A stretch of 64,000 nucleotides of DNA. It comes from JADKIH01 sp964595205. GTDB lineage: Bacteria; Bacteroidota; Bacteroidia; AKYH767-A; 2013-40CM-41-45. The DNA is taken from assembly GCA_964595205.1 (NCBI GenBank), contig CAZQOQ010000035.1:62001-126000 (forward strand). The letters run 5' to 3'. The first letter of the stretch is position 1. Each line of letters starts with the position of its first letter. The translations under genes and the position numbers were made by a program. Below, piece after piece: positions 54,082 to 62,359 of the stretch. The notes under the pieces are model-generated. The model ran no database searches, was not told where the DNA came from, and was given only the letters and a program-made list of their open reading frames with translations.

Positions 54082-55137
54082 ATGAAGCCAGGTCGTATTT
54101 TGTTATTTGTTGTCGTGGTAATTTTCGGAATTATTATTTATGTCAACAAATGCTCGAATGAACAATCACCCGCTGCAAATCAGGGCAGGAATAATACCCA
54201 GCCTTTACTGGTAAACGGTCGCGTTATTTCTCCAAAGCCGCTTGAAGAAAAAATCTTCGCTTCGGGGACCATTTTAGCAAACGACGAAGTAGAAATCAGG
54301 AATGAAATTCCGGGTCGTGTCACTTCCATATTATTCAAAGAGGGGAAAAAAGTTTCCAAAGGTGAATTACTCATTACATTATATGATGATGATTTAAAGG
54401 CACAACACAAGAAGCTGTTGCTGCAAAGGGAACTTGCACAAAAGACGGAAGAGCGTCAGCGTGATCTTCTTTCAATCAACGGCATCAGCCAGCAGGATTA
54501 TGACCTGTCGCAGAATCAGCTCCAGACTATCAATGCAGATATCGAAATGATCGAATCAGAGATCAGCAAGACAGAGATCAGGGCGCCGTTTGATGGTATC
54601 ATTGGACTTAAGACGATAAGCACCGGAGCATTTATATCTGCAAATACCCGCATCGCAACCATACAGGCACTTGATCCGGTGAAACTTGAATTTTCAGTTC
54701 CCGAGCGTTACCGCCCGATGTTCAGCGATGAGTCGCCGGTCACTTTCACTACCGAGTCTTCCGAAGGTGTTTTTACGGGAAAAGTCTATGCATTCGAACC
54801 AAAAATAGATTTGGAGACGAGGAGCATATTGGTCAGGGCACTGTGTTCCAACAAAGAATTGAAATTATTTCCCGGCGCCTTTGCCCATGTTGAAATTTCA
54901 CTGCGGAAAATTGAAGATGCAATTCTGATTCCCACTCAGGCTCTGATTCCCGAACTCAAGGGACAAAAAGTGTATGTATCAAGGGGAGGCAAAGCAGAGA
55001 AAGTTGCAGTAGAAACCGGGGTTAGAAGCGATTCTGCAATACAGATTACCTCCGGCCTGAGCGAGGGAGATACAATACTGGTAACAGGTCTCATGCAGAT
55101 AAGACCGGGCATGCCTCTTAAAATTAGTATTAATTAA
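54082..55137 (+). CDS. RND efflux periplasmic adaptor (membrane fusion protein)
   Basis: 351 residues. An N-terminal helix (about 5-25) anchors it, then barrel-sandwich, helical hairpin (LQRELAQKTEERQRDLLSINGIS) and beta-barrel domains follow in MexA/AcrA order; the biotinyl-lipoyl half-motif EIRNEIPGRVTSILFKEG and its partner TEIRAPFDGIIGLK are typical. It links the pump to the TolC-type channel. First gene of a three-gene operon; 20 bp before the pump gene. Confidence 0.92.
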   Translation: MKPGRILLFVVVVIFGIIIYVNKCSNEQSPAANQGRNNTQPLLVNGRVISPKPLEEKIFASGTILANDEVEIRNEIPGRVTSILFKEGKKVSKGELLITLYDDDLKAQHKKLLLQRELAQKTEERQRDLLSINGISQQDYDLSQNQLQTINADIEMIESEISKTEIRAPFDGIIGLKTISTGAFISANTRIATIQALDPVKLEFSVPERYRPMFSDESPVTFTTESSEGVFTGKVYAFEPKIDLETRSILVRALCSNKELKLFPGAFAHVEISLRKIEDAILIPTQALIPELKGQKVYVSRGGKAEKVAVETGVRSDSAIQITSGLSEGDTILVTGLMQIRPGMPLKISIN

Positions 55138-55157
55138 ATTTAAACAACGGGTAAATA

Positions 55158-58100
55158 GTGTCACTCTCTTCGCTTAGTCTGAAACGCCCGGTAATGGCCA
55201 TGGTAATGTCAATCATTATCATCATTTTCGGATACATTGGTTTCAATTTTTTAGGTGTCAGGGAATATCCTTCGATCGATCCGCCGGTGATCACCGTGAG
55301 GACTGCCTATGCAGGAGCAAGTGCGGAAGTAATAGAATCGCAAATCTCAGAGCCGCTCGAAAAAGCGATCAACGGAATTGCCGGGATACGTTCAATTTCT
55401 TCTGCAAGCAACATGGGATCCAGCAACATTACCGTTGAGTTTAACCTGGAGATTGACCTGGAAGCTGCGGCAAATGATGTGAGAGACAAAGTTTCACAGG
55501 CCGTGCGTCAGTTGCCGCAGGATATAGACGCACCGCCCGTTGTCACTAAGTCGGATGCTAACAGTGATGCTATTCTTTCAATGACGATCGAAAGCGACAC
55601 GAGGAACCAGCTCCAGGTGAGCGACTATGCGTCAAATGTAATTCTGGAACGGCTGCAAACGATACCCGGCGTGAGTACGATACAGATCTGGGGTGAGAAG
55701 AAATATGCCATGCGTATCTGGCTTGACCCTGAAAAACTATCTGCGCTTGATCTGACACCCCTGGATGTACAGCTTGCCTTGAACCGCGAAAATGTGGAGT
55801 TGCCCGGAGGAAAGATCAGGGGTAATGCGACAGAACTCACGGTGAACACGATGGGCCGCCTGGTTACGCCTTCTGATTTCAACAACCTGATCATAAGTTC
55901 GGATCTGGGAAAAACGGTTCGCCTAAGTGACGTAGGTTATGCCGAGCTCGGTCCGGAAAACGAAGAGACGATTCTCAAACAATCGGGTGTGCCGATGATC
56001 GGACTTGGAATCGTGCCTCAGCCAGGGTCTAATTACATCGACATCGCCGATGAATTCTATAAGCGTTTCGACCAGCTGAAGAAAGATCTGCCAAAAGATT
56101 TCAAACTTGGCATCGCACTCGACAACACCCGTTTCATCCGGCGTTCGATCGGCGAAGTTGAAGAGACACTTCTTATCGCTTTCCTGCTCGTGGTCGTGAT
56201 CATTTATCTTTTCTTCCGTGACTGGCTGATTGCAATTCGTCCCCTGATCGATATTCCCGTTTCGCTCATAGGGGCTTTCTTCATCATGTATGTTGCTGGC
56301 TTCAGCATCAACATACTTACGTTACTGGCAATCGTTCTGGCAACAGGGCTTGTTGTGGATGACGGAATTGTGGTAACTGAGAATATTTACAAAAAAATTG
56401 AAAAGGGAATGAGCCCGTCAGAAGCGGCGGAAAAAGGGTCGAATGAAATATTCTTCGCAGTGGTATCCACATCGATTACGCTTGCCGTGGTATTCCTCCC
56501 CATTATATTTCTCCAGGGATTTGTAGGAAGGCTTTTTCGCGAGTTCGGAATCGTCATGTCGGGAGCCATTCTCATATCGGCATTTGTTTCGTTATCGCTT
56601 ACGCCGGTATTAAATGTGAAGCTTGCCAGGAGAAATCACAAACACTCGAGATTTTATGAAAGGACGGAACCATTCTTCGAGCGGATGACGGAAGGATACA
56701 AGCGGTCGCTGACAAATTTCATCAGGCGCCGTGGCTGGGCCTGGGGAATTTTAATTGCTTCCTTCCTGATGATCTATGGCATCGGTTCATTGCTGCAGTC
56801 GGAGTTAGCGCCAATGGAAGACCGAAGCCTGATCAGGATGCAGGTCAGCACACCGGAAGGAACCTCGTTTGATTATATGGAGAATTATATGAACCGGCTT
56901 GTGCAGTTCGTTATCGATTCAATTCCTGAAAGGAGAATCGCACTAAGCGTGACGGCTCCCGGTTTTACCGGATCCGGTGCGGTGAATACCGGTTTTCTCC
57001 GACTGGGGCTCAAAGAGCCTGATGAGCGAAAGAGATCACAGCAGAAGATCGCGGAATACCTGACGAAGAACATGAAATTTTTTCCGGAAGGCAGAGCGTT
57101 TGCATTGCAGGAACAGACAATCAGTGTGGGAATATCGGGTCGTACAAGCCTTCCTGTGCAGTATGTTCTGCAGGCTCCCAATTTTGAAAAACTCAAGCAG
57201 GTCCTTCCCGTATTCGTGGAAGAAGCAAATAAAAATCCGGTCTTCCAGGGTGTGGATGTAAACCTGAAGTTCAACAAACCAGAATTGAATATAACGATCG
57301 ACCGTGATCGTGCAGCTGCTTTGGGAGTTTCTGTAAACGACATTGCACAGACGCTTCAGCTTTCTTACAGTGGAAGAAGGATGTCGTATTTTACGATGAA
57401 TGGAAAACAATACCAGGTGATCGCACAGATGGACCGGAAATCCAGAGACGAGCCTATCGATTTGAAATCGTTGTATGTCAGAAACAACAAAGGAGCGATG
57501 ATTCAACTTGATAACGTGTTAAACGTTGAAGAGGAAAGCAGCCCTCCCCAACTCTATCATTTCAACCGTTACACATCTGCTACGGTCTCTGCAGGGCTTG
57601 CCCCCGGTAAGACGATAGGCGATGGCATCGATGCCATGAACGGCATCGCCGAAAAGGTACTCGATGAATCATTTTCAACGGCATTGACAGGCGCCTCGAG
57701 GGATTTTGCCGAGAGCGGATCCAATATCTGGTTCGCTTTCGTGCTTGCTCTCATTCTTATTTACCTGATCCTCGCTGCTCAATTTGAAAGTTTCGTTGAT
57801 CCGTTCATCATCATGCTCACCGTGCCGCTTGCAATTGCCGGAGCCGTGCTTGCTCTCTGGATGTTTAACCAGACGCTGAATATCTTTTCACAGATCGGCA
57901 TCATCATGCTTATCGGGCTGGTTACAAAAAACGGAATCCTGATCGTTGAATTTGCGAATCAGCAGAAAGAACAGGGATTGAATGTAACAGAAGCTGCAAT
58001 CGAGGCTTCCACCATGAGGCTGCGTCCGATACTGATGACAAGCATAGCAACCATACTCGGTGCAATGCCGATTGCAATCGGCATGGGCAATGGAGCGGCC

Positions 58101-58223
58101 AGCCGGATGCCGATGGGTATCGTTGTCGCAGGAGGATTACTGTTTTCCCTCGTGCTGACATTATACGTGATACCGGCGGTATACACGTTTATTTCCAGGA
58201 ACAGGAAGGAAACCAACAGTTAA
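55158..58223 (+). CDS. RND efflux pump permease, HAE1 type (AcrB/MexB-like)
   Basis: 1021 residues, normal length, GTG start. Twelve helices with two large periplasmic loops. The proton-relay Asp pair is Asp401-Asp402 in LVVDDGIVVTEN. The first block (REYPSIDPPVITVRTAYAGA) is HAE1-like, and no metal-pump signature is seen, so substrates are probably drugs, bile-like compounds or lipids rather than metal ions. It is fed by the adaptor and exports through the TolC homologue after it. Confidence 0.93.
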   Translation: MSLSSLSLKRPVMAMVMSIIIIIFGYIGFNFLGVREYPSIDPPVITVRTAYAGASAEVIESQISEPLEKAINGIAGIRSISSASNMGSSNITVEFNLEIDLEAAANDVRDKVSQAVRQLPQDIDAPPVVTKSDANSDAILSMTIESDTRNQLQVSDYASNVILERLQTIPGVSTIQIWGEKKYAMRIWLDPEKLSALDLTPLDVQLALNRENVELPGGKIRGNATELTVNTMGRLVTPSDFNNLIISSDLGKTVRLSDVGYAELGPENEETILKQSGVPMIGLGIVPQPGSNYIDIADEFYKRFDQLKKDLPKDFKLGIALDNTRFIRRSIGEVEETLLIAFLLVVVIIYLFFRDWLIAIRPLIDIPVSLIGAFFIMYVAGFSINILTLLAIVLATGLVVDDGIVVTENIYKKIEKGMSPSEAAEKGSNEIFFAVVSTSITLAVVFLPIIFLQGFVGRLFREFGIVMSGAILISAFVSLSLTPVLNVKLARRNHKHSRFYERTEPFFERMTEGYKRSLTNFIRRRGWAWGILIASFLMIYGIGSLLQSELAPMEDRSLIRMQVSTPEGTSFDYMENYMNRLVQFVIDSIPERRIALSVTAPGFTGSGAVNTGFLRLGLKEPDERKRSQQKIAEYLTKNMKFFPEGRAFALQEQTISVGISGRTSLPVQYVLQAPNFEKLKQVLPVFVEEANKNPVFQGVDVNLKFNKPELNITIDRDRAAALGVSVNDIAQTLQLSYSGRRMSYFTMNGKQYQVIAQMDRKSRDEPIDLKSLYVRNNKGAMIQLDNVLNVEEESSPPQLYHFNRYTSATVSAGLAPGKTIGDGIDAMNGIAEKVLDESFSTALTGASRDFAESGSNIWFAFVLALILIYLILAAQFESFVDPFIIMLTVPLAIAGAVLALWMFNQTLNIFSQIGIIMLIGLVTKNGILIVEFANQQKEQGLNVTEAAIEASTMRLRPILMTSIATILGAMPIAIGMGNGAASRMPMGIVVAGGLLFSLVLTLYVIPAVYTFISRNRKETNS

Positions 58224-58244
58224 AAGACAGAAGTCAGGGTTAAT

Positions 58245-59594
58245 ATGACAGGGAAGAATCTCATAATTAATAAATGTACAAAAGCAAAATCAGGTTTCCT
58301 GATACTCATTGCTTTTGTAATGATGATACCCTTGAAGAGTTTCTCCCAGGATTCATTGCTGACCCTGCAGGAGGCGATTGGAATTTCTTTGAAGAAAAAT
58401 TTTGACATCAGGATCTCTTCGAATATTTCGGAGCAGGCCCGGAATAATAATACGGCCGGAAATGCAGGCATGCTTCCCTCCCTCTATGCCGATGGTTCTT
58501 ATTCTCATTCTTCGAATACACTCAAACAAAATTATTCAACCGGACTGGAAGTAAACCGAGATGCGGCAGTTTCGACGAACTTGTCGGGCGATTTAGGTGC
58601 TACCTGGACAATCTTCGATGGAACCAGGATGTTCGCAACGAAAAATAAATTGTCGGAATTATCGATGCAATCGCTCGACCAGCAGAAGATACAGATTGAG
58701 AATTCCATCCAGGAAGTAATTACCTCATATTACAGCATTGCGAGAGAACAGCAACTGATAACAGCACTGGAGGAAGAATTGAAGCTTTCGGAAGAGCGCT
58801 TGAAGATTTCCGAGCGGATGTTTAACAACGGATCCGGCTCTAAGCTCGTTATGCTCGTGGCACAAACAGAATACAATCGTCAGCGTGCGGCGATGATTAC
58901 GCTGAAGTCGCAGGCCGAGGCCGCAAAAATAAATCTGAACCGGCTGCTTGGCAGAAACATCGAAACGCCCTTCACCATCGAAGACACTGTGATTATCACC
59001 TACAAGCCATCATTCGAAGACCTTAAGAAGACGGTAAGCCTGCAGAATAACGTGCTAAGTTATTACCGGAGAAACCAGCGTGTCGCAGAGCTGGAACTGA
59101 AAGAAACGAAGGCCTTGCGGCTGCCTGTGGTCGATTTAAACGCACATTATATATTTTCGAAAAGCACCAACGAAGCAGGGTTTACCCTCCTGAACCAGTT
59201 GCAGGGATTTAACTATGGCGCCACGGCCACGATTCCGATTTTCCAGGGATTCAATATCGGCCGCCAGATAAAAAATTCAAAGCTGGACGTGATGAATGCG
59301 GGCCTTTCACTTGAATCGGCTAACCTGCAGATCACGGCAGACCTGTATAATGCCTGGAGAATTTTCTCAAATAACCTGGAACTTTTGCAGATCGAAGAGC
59401 AGAATATATTATTTGCGAGAGAGATCTTAGATATTTCACAGGAACGATTCCGAATCGGTGTCAGCAATACTGTAGAATTGCTGGAAGCCCAGCGTACTTT
59501 TGAGAATGCAATGATACGTCTCGCCGATGCAAGATTTAACGCTAAAATTTCAGAAACGGATCTGCGAAGGTTGAATGGGGAGCTTGTTAAATAA
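58245..59594 (+). CDS. TolC-family outer membrane efflux protein
   Basis: 449 residues with a signal peptide (ending about LKSFSQ, residue 30). The two repeats of long helices typical for TolC are seen (about 60-240 and 270-445), with EAIGISLKKNFDIRI at the start of repeat one and VGVSNTVELLEAQ-like RIGVSNTVELLEAQRTF near the end. It forms the exit channel of the operon. Last gene; a GATTCGAT array follows its stop codon. Confidence 0.92.
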   Translation: MTGKNLIINKCTKAKSGFLILIAFVMMIPLKSFSQDSLLTLQEAIGISLKKNFDIRISSNISEQARNNNTAGNAGMLPSLYADGSYSHSSNTLKQNYSTGLEVNRDAAVSTNLSGDLGATWTIFDGTRMFATKNKLSELSMQSLDQQKIQIENSIQEVITSYYSIAREQQLITALEEELKLSEERLKISERMFNNGSGSKLVMLVAQTEYNRQRAAMITLKSQAEAAKINLNRLLGRNIETPFTIEDTVIITYKPSFEDLKKTVSLQNNVLSYYRRNQRVAELELKETKALRLPVVDLNAHYIFSKSTNEAGFTLLNQLQGFNYGATATIPIFQGFNIGRQIKNSKLDVMNAGLSLESANLQITADLYNAWRIFSNNLELLQIEEQNILFAREILDISQERFRIGVSNTVELLEAQRTFENAMIRLADARFNAKISETDLRRLNGELVK

Positions 59595-59632
59595 TTCGTT
59601 AATTCGTTGATTCGATGATTCGATGATTCGAT
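59595..59632. repeat. One-sided array around GATTCGAT
   Basis: Starting immediately after the TolC-gene stop: TTCGTTAA, TTCGTTGA, TTCGATGA, TTCGATGA, TTCGAT, five near-perfect 8-bp units. No inverted partner is seen before msrA. Confidence 0.8.
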
Positions 59633-59743
59633 ATTAGGTTGATTAAGTGATTATTGATTTGCTTATTTCATTACTGTTTTATTTTTATGTTTATGAGTAA
59701 TTTTAGAAATTTACAAATTAAAGGAATCAGCTAAATTTAAAAA

Positions 59744-60289
59744 ATGAATGAATCGAAAAATTTAGAAACCGCGACCTTCGGCGGTGGATGTTACTGGTGT
59801 ACGGAAGCCCAGTACCTGCTGCTTGACGGCGTTGAATCTGTAACCTCGGGCTTCTCGGGGGGAACTGTAAAGAACCCTTCTTACAGGGAAGTGTGTGAAG
59901 GACGCACAGGTCATGCCGAAGTGGTGCAGGTCGTTTATGATACTGCGAAGCTAAGTTACACCGACATCTTAATGGCTTTTTTCAAGTCGCATGATCCCAC
60001 TCAATTAAACAGGCAGGGCAACGATATCGGCACCCAGTACAGATCGGTAATTTTTTATCATAACGATGAACAAAAAAGAATTGCCACCCGGATAAAGAAA
60101 GAACTTGATGAGTCCGGCGCATACAACGATCCTGTCGTAACGGAAATTTCACCCTTCACGGCTTTTTACAAGGCTGAAGATTATCACCAGAATTATTTTA
60201 GCACCCATGGCGAAGAACCTTACTGCCAGTTCGTAGTCGCGCCGAAAGTGGAAAAATTTAAAAAAGTCTTTAAGGATAAATTAAAATAA
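59744..60289 (+). CDS. msrA: Peptide-methionine (S)-S-oxide reductase MsrA
   Basis: 181 residues. The active site is GGGCYWC (13-19) with Cys16 as nucleophile. Typical blocks are EVVQVVYDTAKLSYTDILMAFFKSHDPTQ-type region and AEDYHQNYF. It reduces methionine S-sulfoxide in proteins using thioredoxin. There is no fused MsrB. Cys19 or the Cys in EEPYCQF could be the resolving residue. Confidence 0.95.
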   Translation: MNESKNLETATFGGGCYWCTEAQYLLLDGVESVTSGFSGGTVKNPSYREVCEGRTGHAEVVQVVYDTAKLSYTDILMAFFKSHDPTQLNRQGNDIGTQYRSVIFYHNDEQKRIATRIKKELDESGAYNDPVVTEISPFTAFYKAEDYHQNYFSTHGEEPYCQFVVAPKVEKFKKVFKDKLK

Positions 60290-60343
60290 TCGTCTGGCAT
60301 TTAACTTCCGTTGAATTCAGGCTCCGGATAGCAGGTTAATTTT

Positions 60344-62224
60344 ATGAGTAAATCAAAAAAGAAAGCTGTTGCAGTTCCGTTAAAACCGGATATCGAACAA
60401 GGAAGAGATAAGTGGGACACGAGATGGAAATGGCTTATTGTTGCAGCTGTAATTATTTCATTCGGAGTGTCGCTGCTCAATGATTATGTACTCGACGATT
60501 TCATAGTGATCGTTAAAAACAATTTTACACAGAGGGGATTTTCAGGGATATGGGACATTTTATCGAGGGACACATTTGCGGGCATGACCGAGTCGAACGT
60601 CATGGTGCTGGCAGGCGGAAGATATCGTCCGCTTTCGGTTGTAACCTTTGCCGTCGAACACCAGATTTTTGGTAATACGGCATTTATATCGCACCTGGTG
60701 AATCTTGCCATATATGCATTCAGCGGAATACTTTTGTATAATTTCCTGAAGAAAATATTATCGTTCGGTGTAACCGGAGCGAAAAATATCATTCAGGTTA
60801 AAGCGGCAGCAATCACCCTGTTATTCATAGCACTTCCGGCTCACTCCGAACCGGTAGTAAACATCAAGGGACGCGACGATCTGATGTGCCTGATGTTTTT
60901 TCTGCTTGCTTCGATCCGGCTTCTCGATTACATCAGAAGCGGAGGTAAAAAAAACTTCTTCCTTTCATTATTATTTTACTTCCTTTCATTGATGAGCAAG
61001 GAGACTGCCCTCACTTTCGTTGCCGTCTTTCCTTTGATCCTGTATTTTTTCACTTCAGCAAAAACCGGTAAGATCGTGAACATTACGGCAGGCTACCTGT
61101 TTCCTGCACTGCTATTTCTTTTATTCAGATACCTCGCTACGAAAGACAACGGAGGAACACTGAGCAACGACGTGCTGAATAATCCTTTCGTAAATGCTAC
61201 CATGATGCAGAAATATGCTACCATATTTCTTTCCTGGCTGTATTACCTCGGGCTGTTCTTCTACCCGCTTCATCTCTCCTACGACTACAACTATAATCAA
61301 ATTCCGCTGACCGGTATTACTGACTGGCGGGTGTTACTCTCGATCATTATACATGTTTCATTGATCCTTTCTGCAATCGTTCTCCTGAAGAAGAAATCCA
61401 TCTACTCGTTTGCCATCCTGTTTTATTTTGTGACATTTTCAATCTTATCCAATTTCTTCTTTAATATCGGAACCATCTTCGCAGACAGGTTTATCTTCAT
61501 TCCTTCGCTTGGTATTTGCATGATCATCGTATTATTCTATCATGATTTTATTGCTGGAAAACTGAGTGGAAATCTGAAATCAGTACATGCAGTGTTATTA
61601 ACTATCGTCCTCATATTATTTTCGATGCGCAACATCGCGCGCTGCCCGGATTGGAAGGACAATAACACCCTTTTCATAGCGGATACAGATGATGCCCCCA
61701 ACAGTGCAAAGGTGCAGCTAAATGCAGGACTGGCTTATATCAATTTAAGCGAGAAAGCGGACAGCACTATGCGTGACAGCATGCTTCACCAGTCGATGCG
61801 TCACCTGCTGAAAGGGATCGACATTTACCCGACATTCATCGACGGCTACATGAACATGGGAGTGATATACAGCCGCCTGCGTGATCTTGCAAATGCAGAA
61901 GTCTGGTGGAACAAAGCGCGAATGATCGACGCAAGACATCCTGCCCTGAAGGAGTACGACCGGATCATCCGCGACAACTATTTCAACATCGGTCTGCAGA
62001 AGGGAATAGAAAAGAAATTTGAAGAGTCCATCCATTTCATGCAGGTGGCATTAAAATACGATACGCTGAATGCTGACATCCTGTACAACATCGGCGGGGC
62101 ATATTTCACTTTGCAGAAAACAGACAGCGCCGTTTACTATTTCCAGAAGACGCTAGCCATAAAGCCCGATTATACAAATGCCGCCAGGGCACTTCAGGCC
62201 TTACAAATGCAAAGACGTAAATAA
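60344..62224 (+). CDS. TMTC/DUF1736-like multispan protein with C-terminal TPR repeats
   Basis: 626 residues. About ten to eleven helices in the first 430 residues, in the glycosyltransferase-C (protein O-mannosyltransferase-like) arrangement. There is a DD pair after helix 1 (YVLDDFIVI), as in that fold, and NIKGRDDLMCLMFFLL further on. The last about 180 residues hold TPR units (NMGVIYSRLRDLANAEVWWN, ILYNIGGAYFTLQKTDSAVYYF). It may transfer sugar from a lipid carrier to surface proteins; donor and target are unknown. Confidence 0.85.
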   Translation: MSKSKKKAVAVPLKPDIEQGRDKWDTRWKWLIVAAVIISFGVSLLNDYVLDDFIVIVKNNFTQRGFSGIWDILSRDTFAGMTESNVMVLAGGRYRPLSVVTFAVEHQIFGNTAFISHLVNLAIYAFSGILLYNFLKKILSFGVTGAKNIIQVKAAAITLLFIALPAHSEPVVNIKGRDDLMCLMFFLLASIRLLDYIRSGGKKNFFLSLLFYFLSLMSKETALTFVAVFPLILYFFTSAKTGKIVNITAGYLFPALLFLLFRYLATKDNGGTLSNDVLNNPFVNATMMQKYATIFLSWLYYLGLFFYPLHLSYDYNYNQIPLTGITDWRVLLSIIIHVSLILSAIVLLKKKSIYSFAILFYFVTFSILSNFFFNIGTIFADRFIFIPSLGICMIIVLFYHDFIAGKLSGNLKSVHAVLLTIVLILFSMRNIARCPDWKDNNTLFIADTDDAPNSAKVQLNAGLAYINLSEKADSTMRDSMLHQSMRHLLKGIDIYPTFIDGYMNMGVIYSRLRDLANAEVWWNKARMIDARHPALKEYDRIIRDNYFNIGLQKGIEKKFEESIHFMQVALKYDTLNADILYNIGGAYFTLQKTDSAVYYFQKTLAIKPDYTNAARALQALQMQRRK

Positions 62225-62243
62225 ATTTCAGTCCATAAACTTT

Positions 62244-62267
62244 TTCCGACAAGTTGGAATTTTTTTG
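62244..62267 (+). terminator. Rho-independent terminator after the TMTC-like gene
   Basis: TTCCGAC-AA-GTTGGAA hairpin (62244-62259, with one G-T pair, so a six-pair stem with a larger loop is likely) followed by a run of seven T residues. It lies 20 bp after the stop codon. Confidence 0.65.
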
Positions 62268-62359
62268 CATTCAGATTGGGTGACGATCAGAGAAAAACAG
62301 CATAAATGATGGAACTTCTGATATAATTTCGGACATTTGGGGTGGAAGAAGAAAGATAA

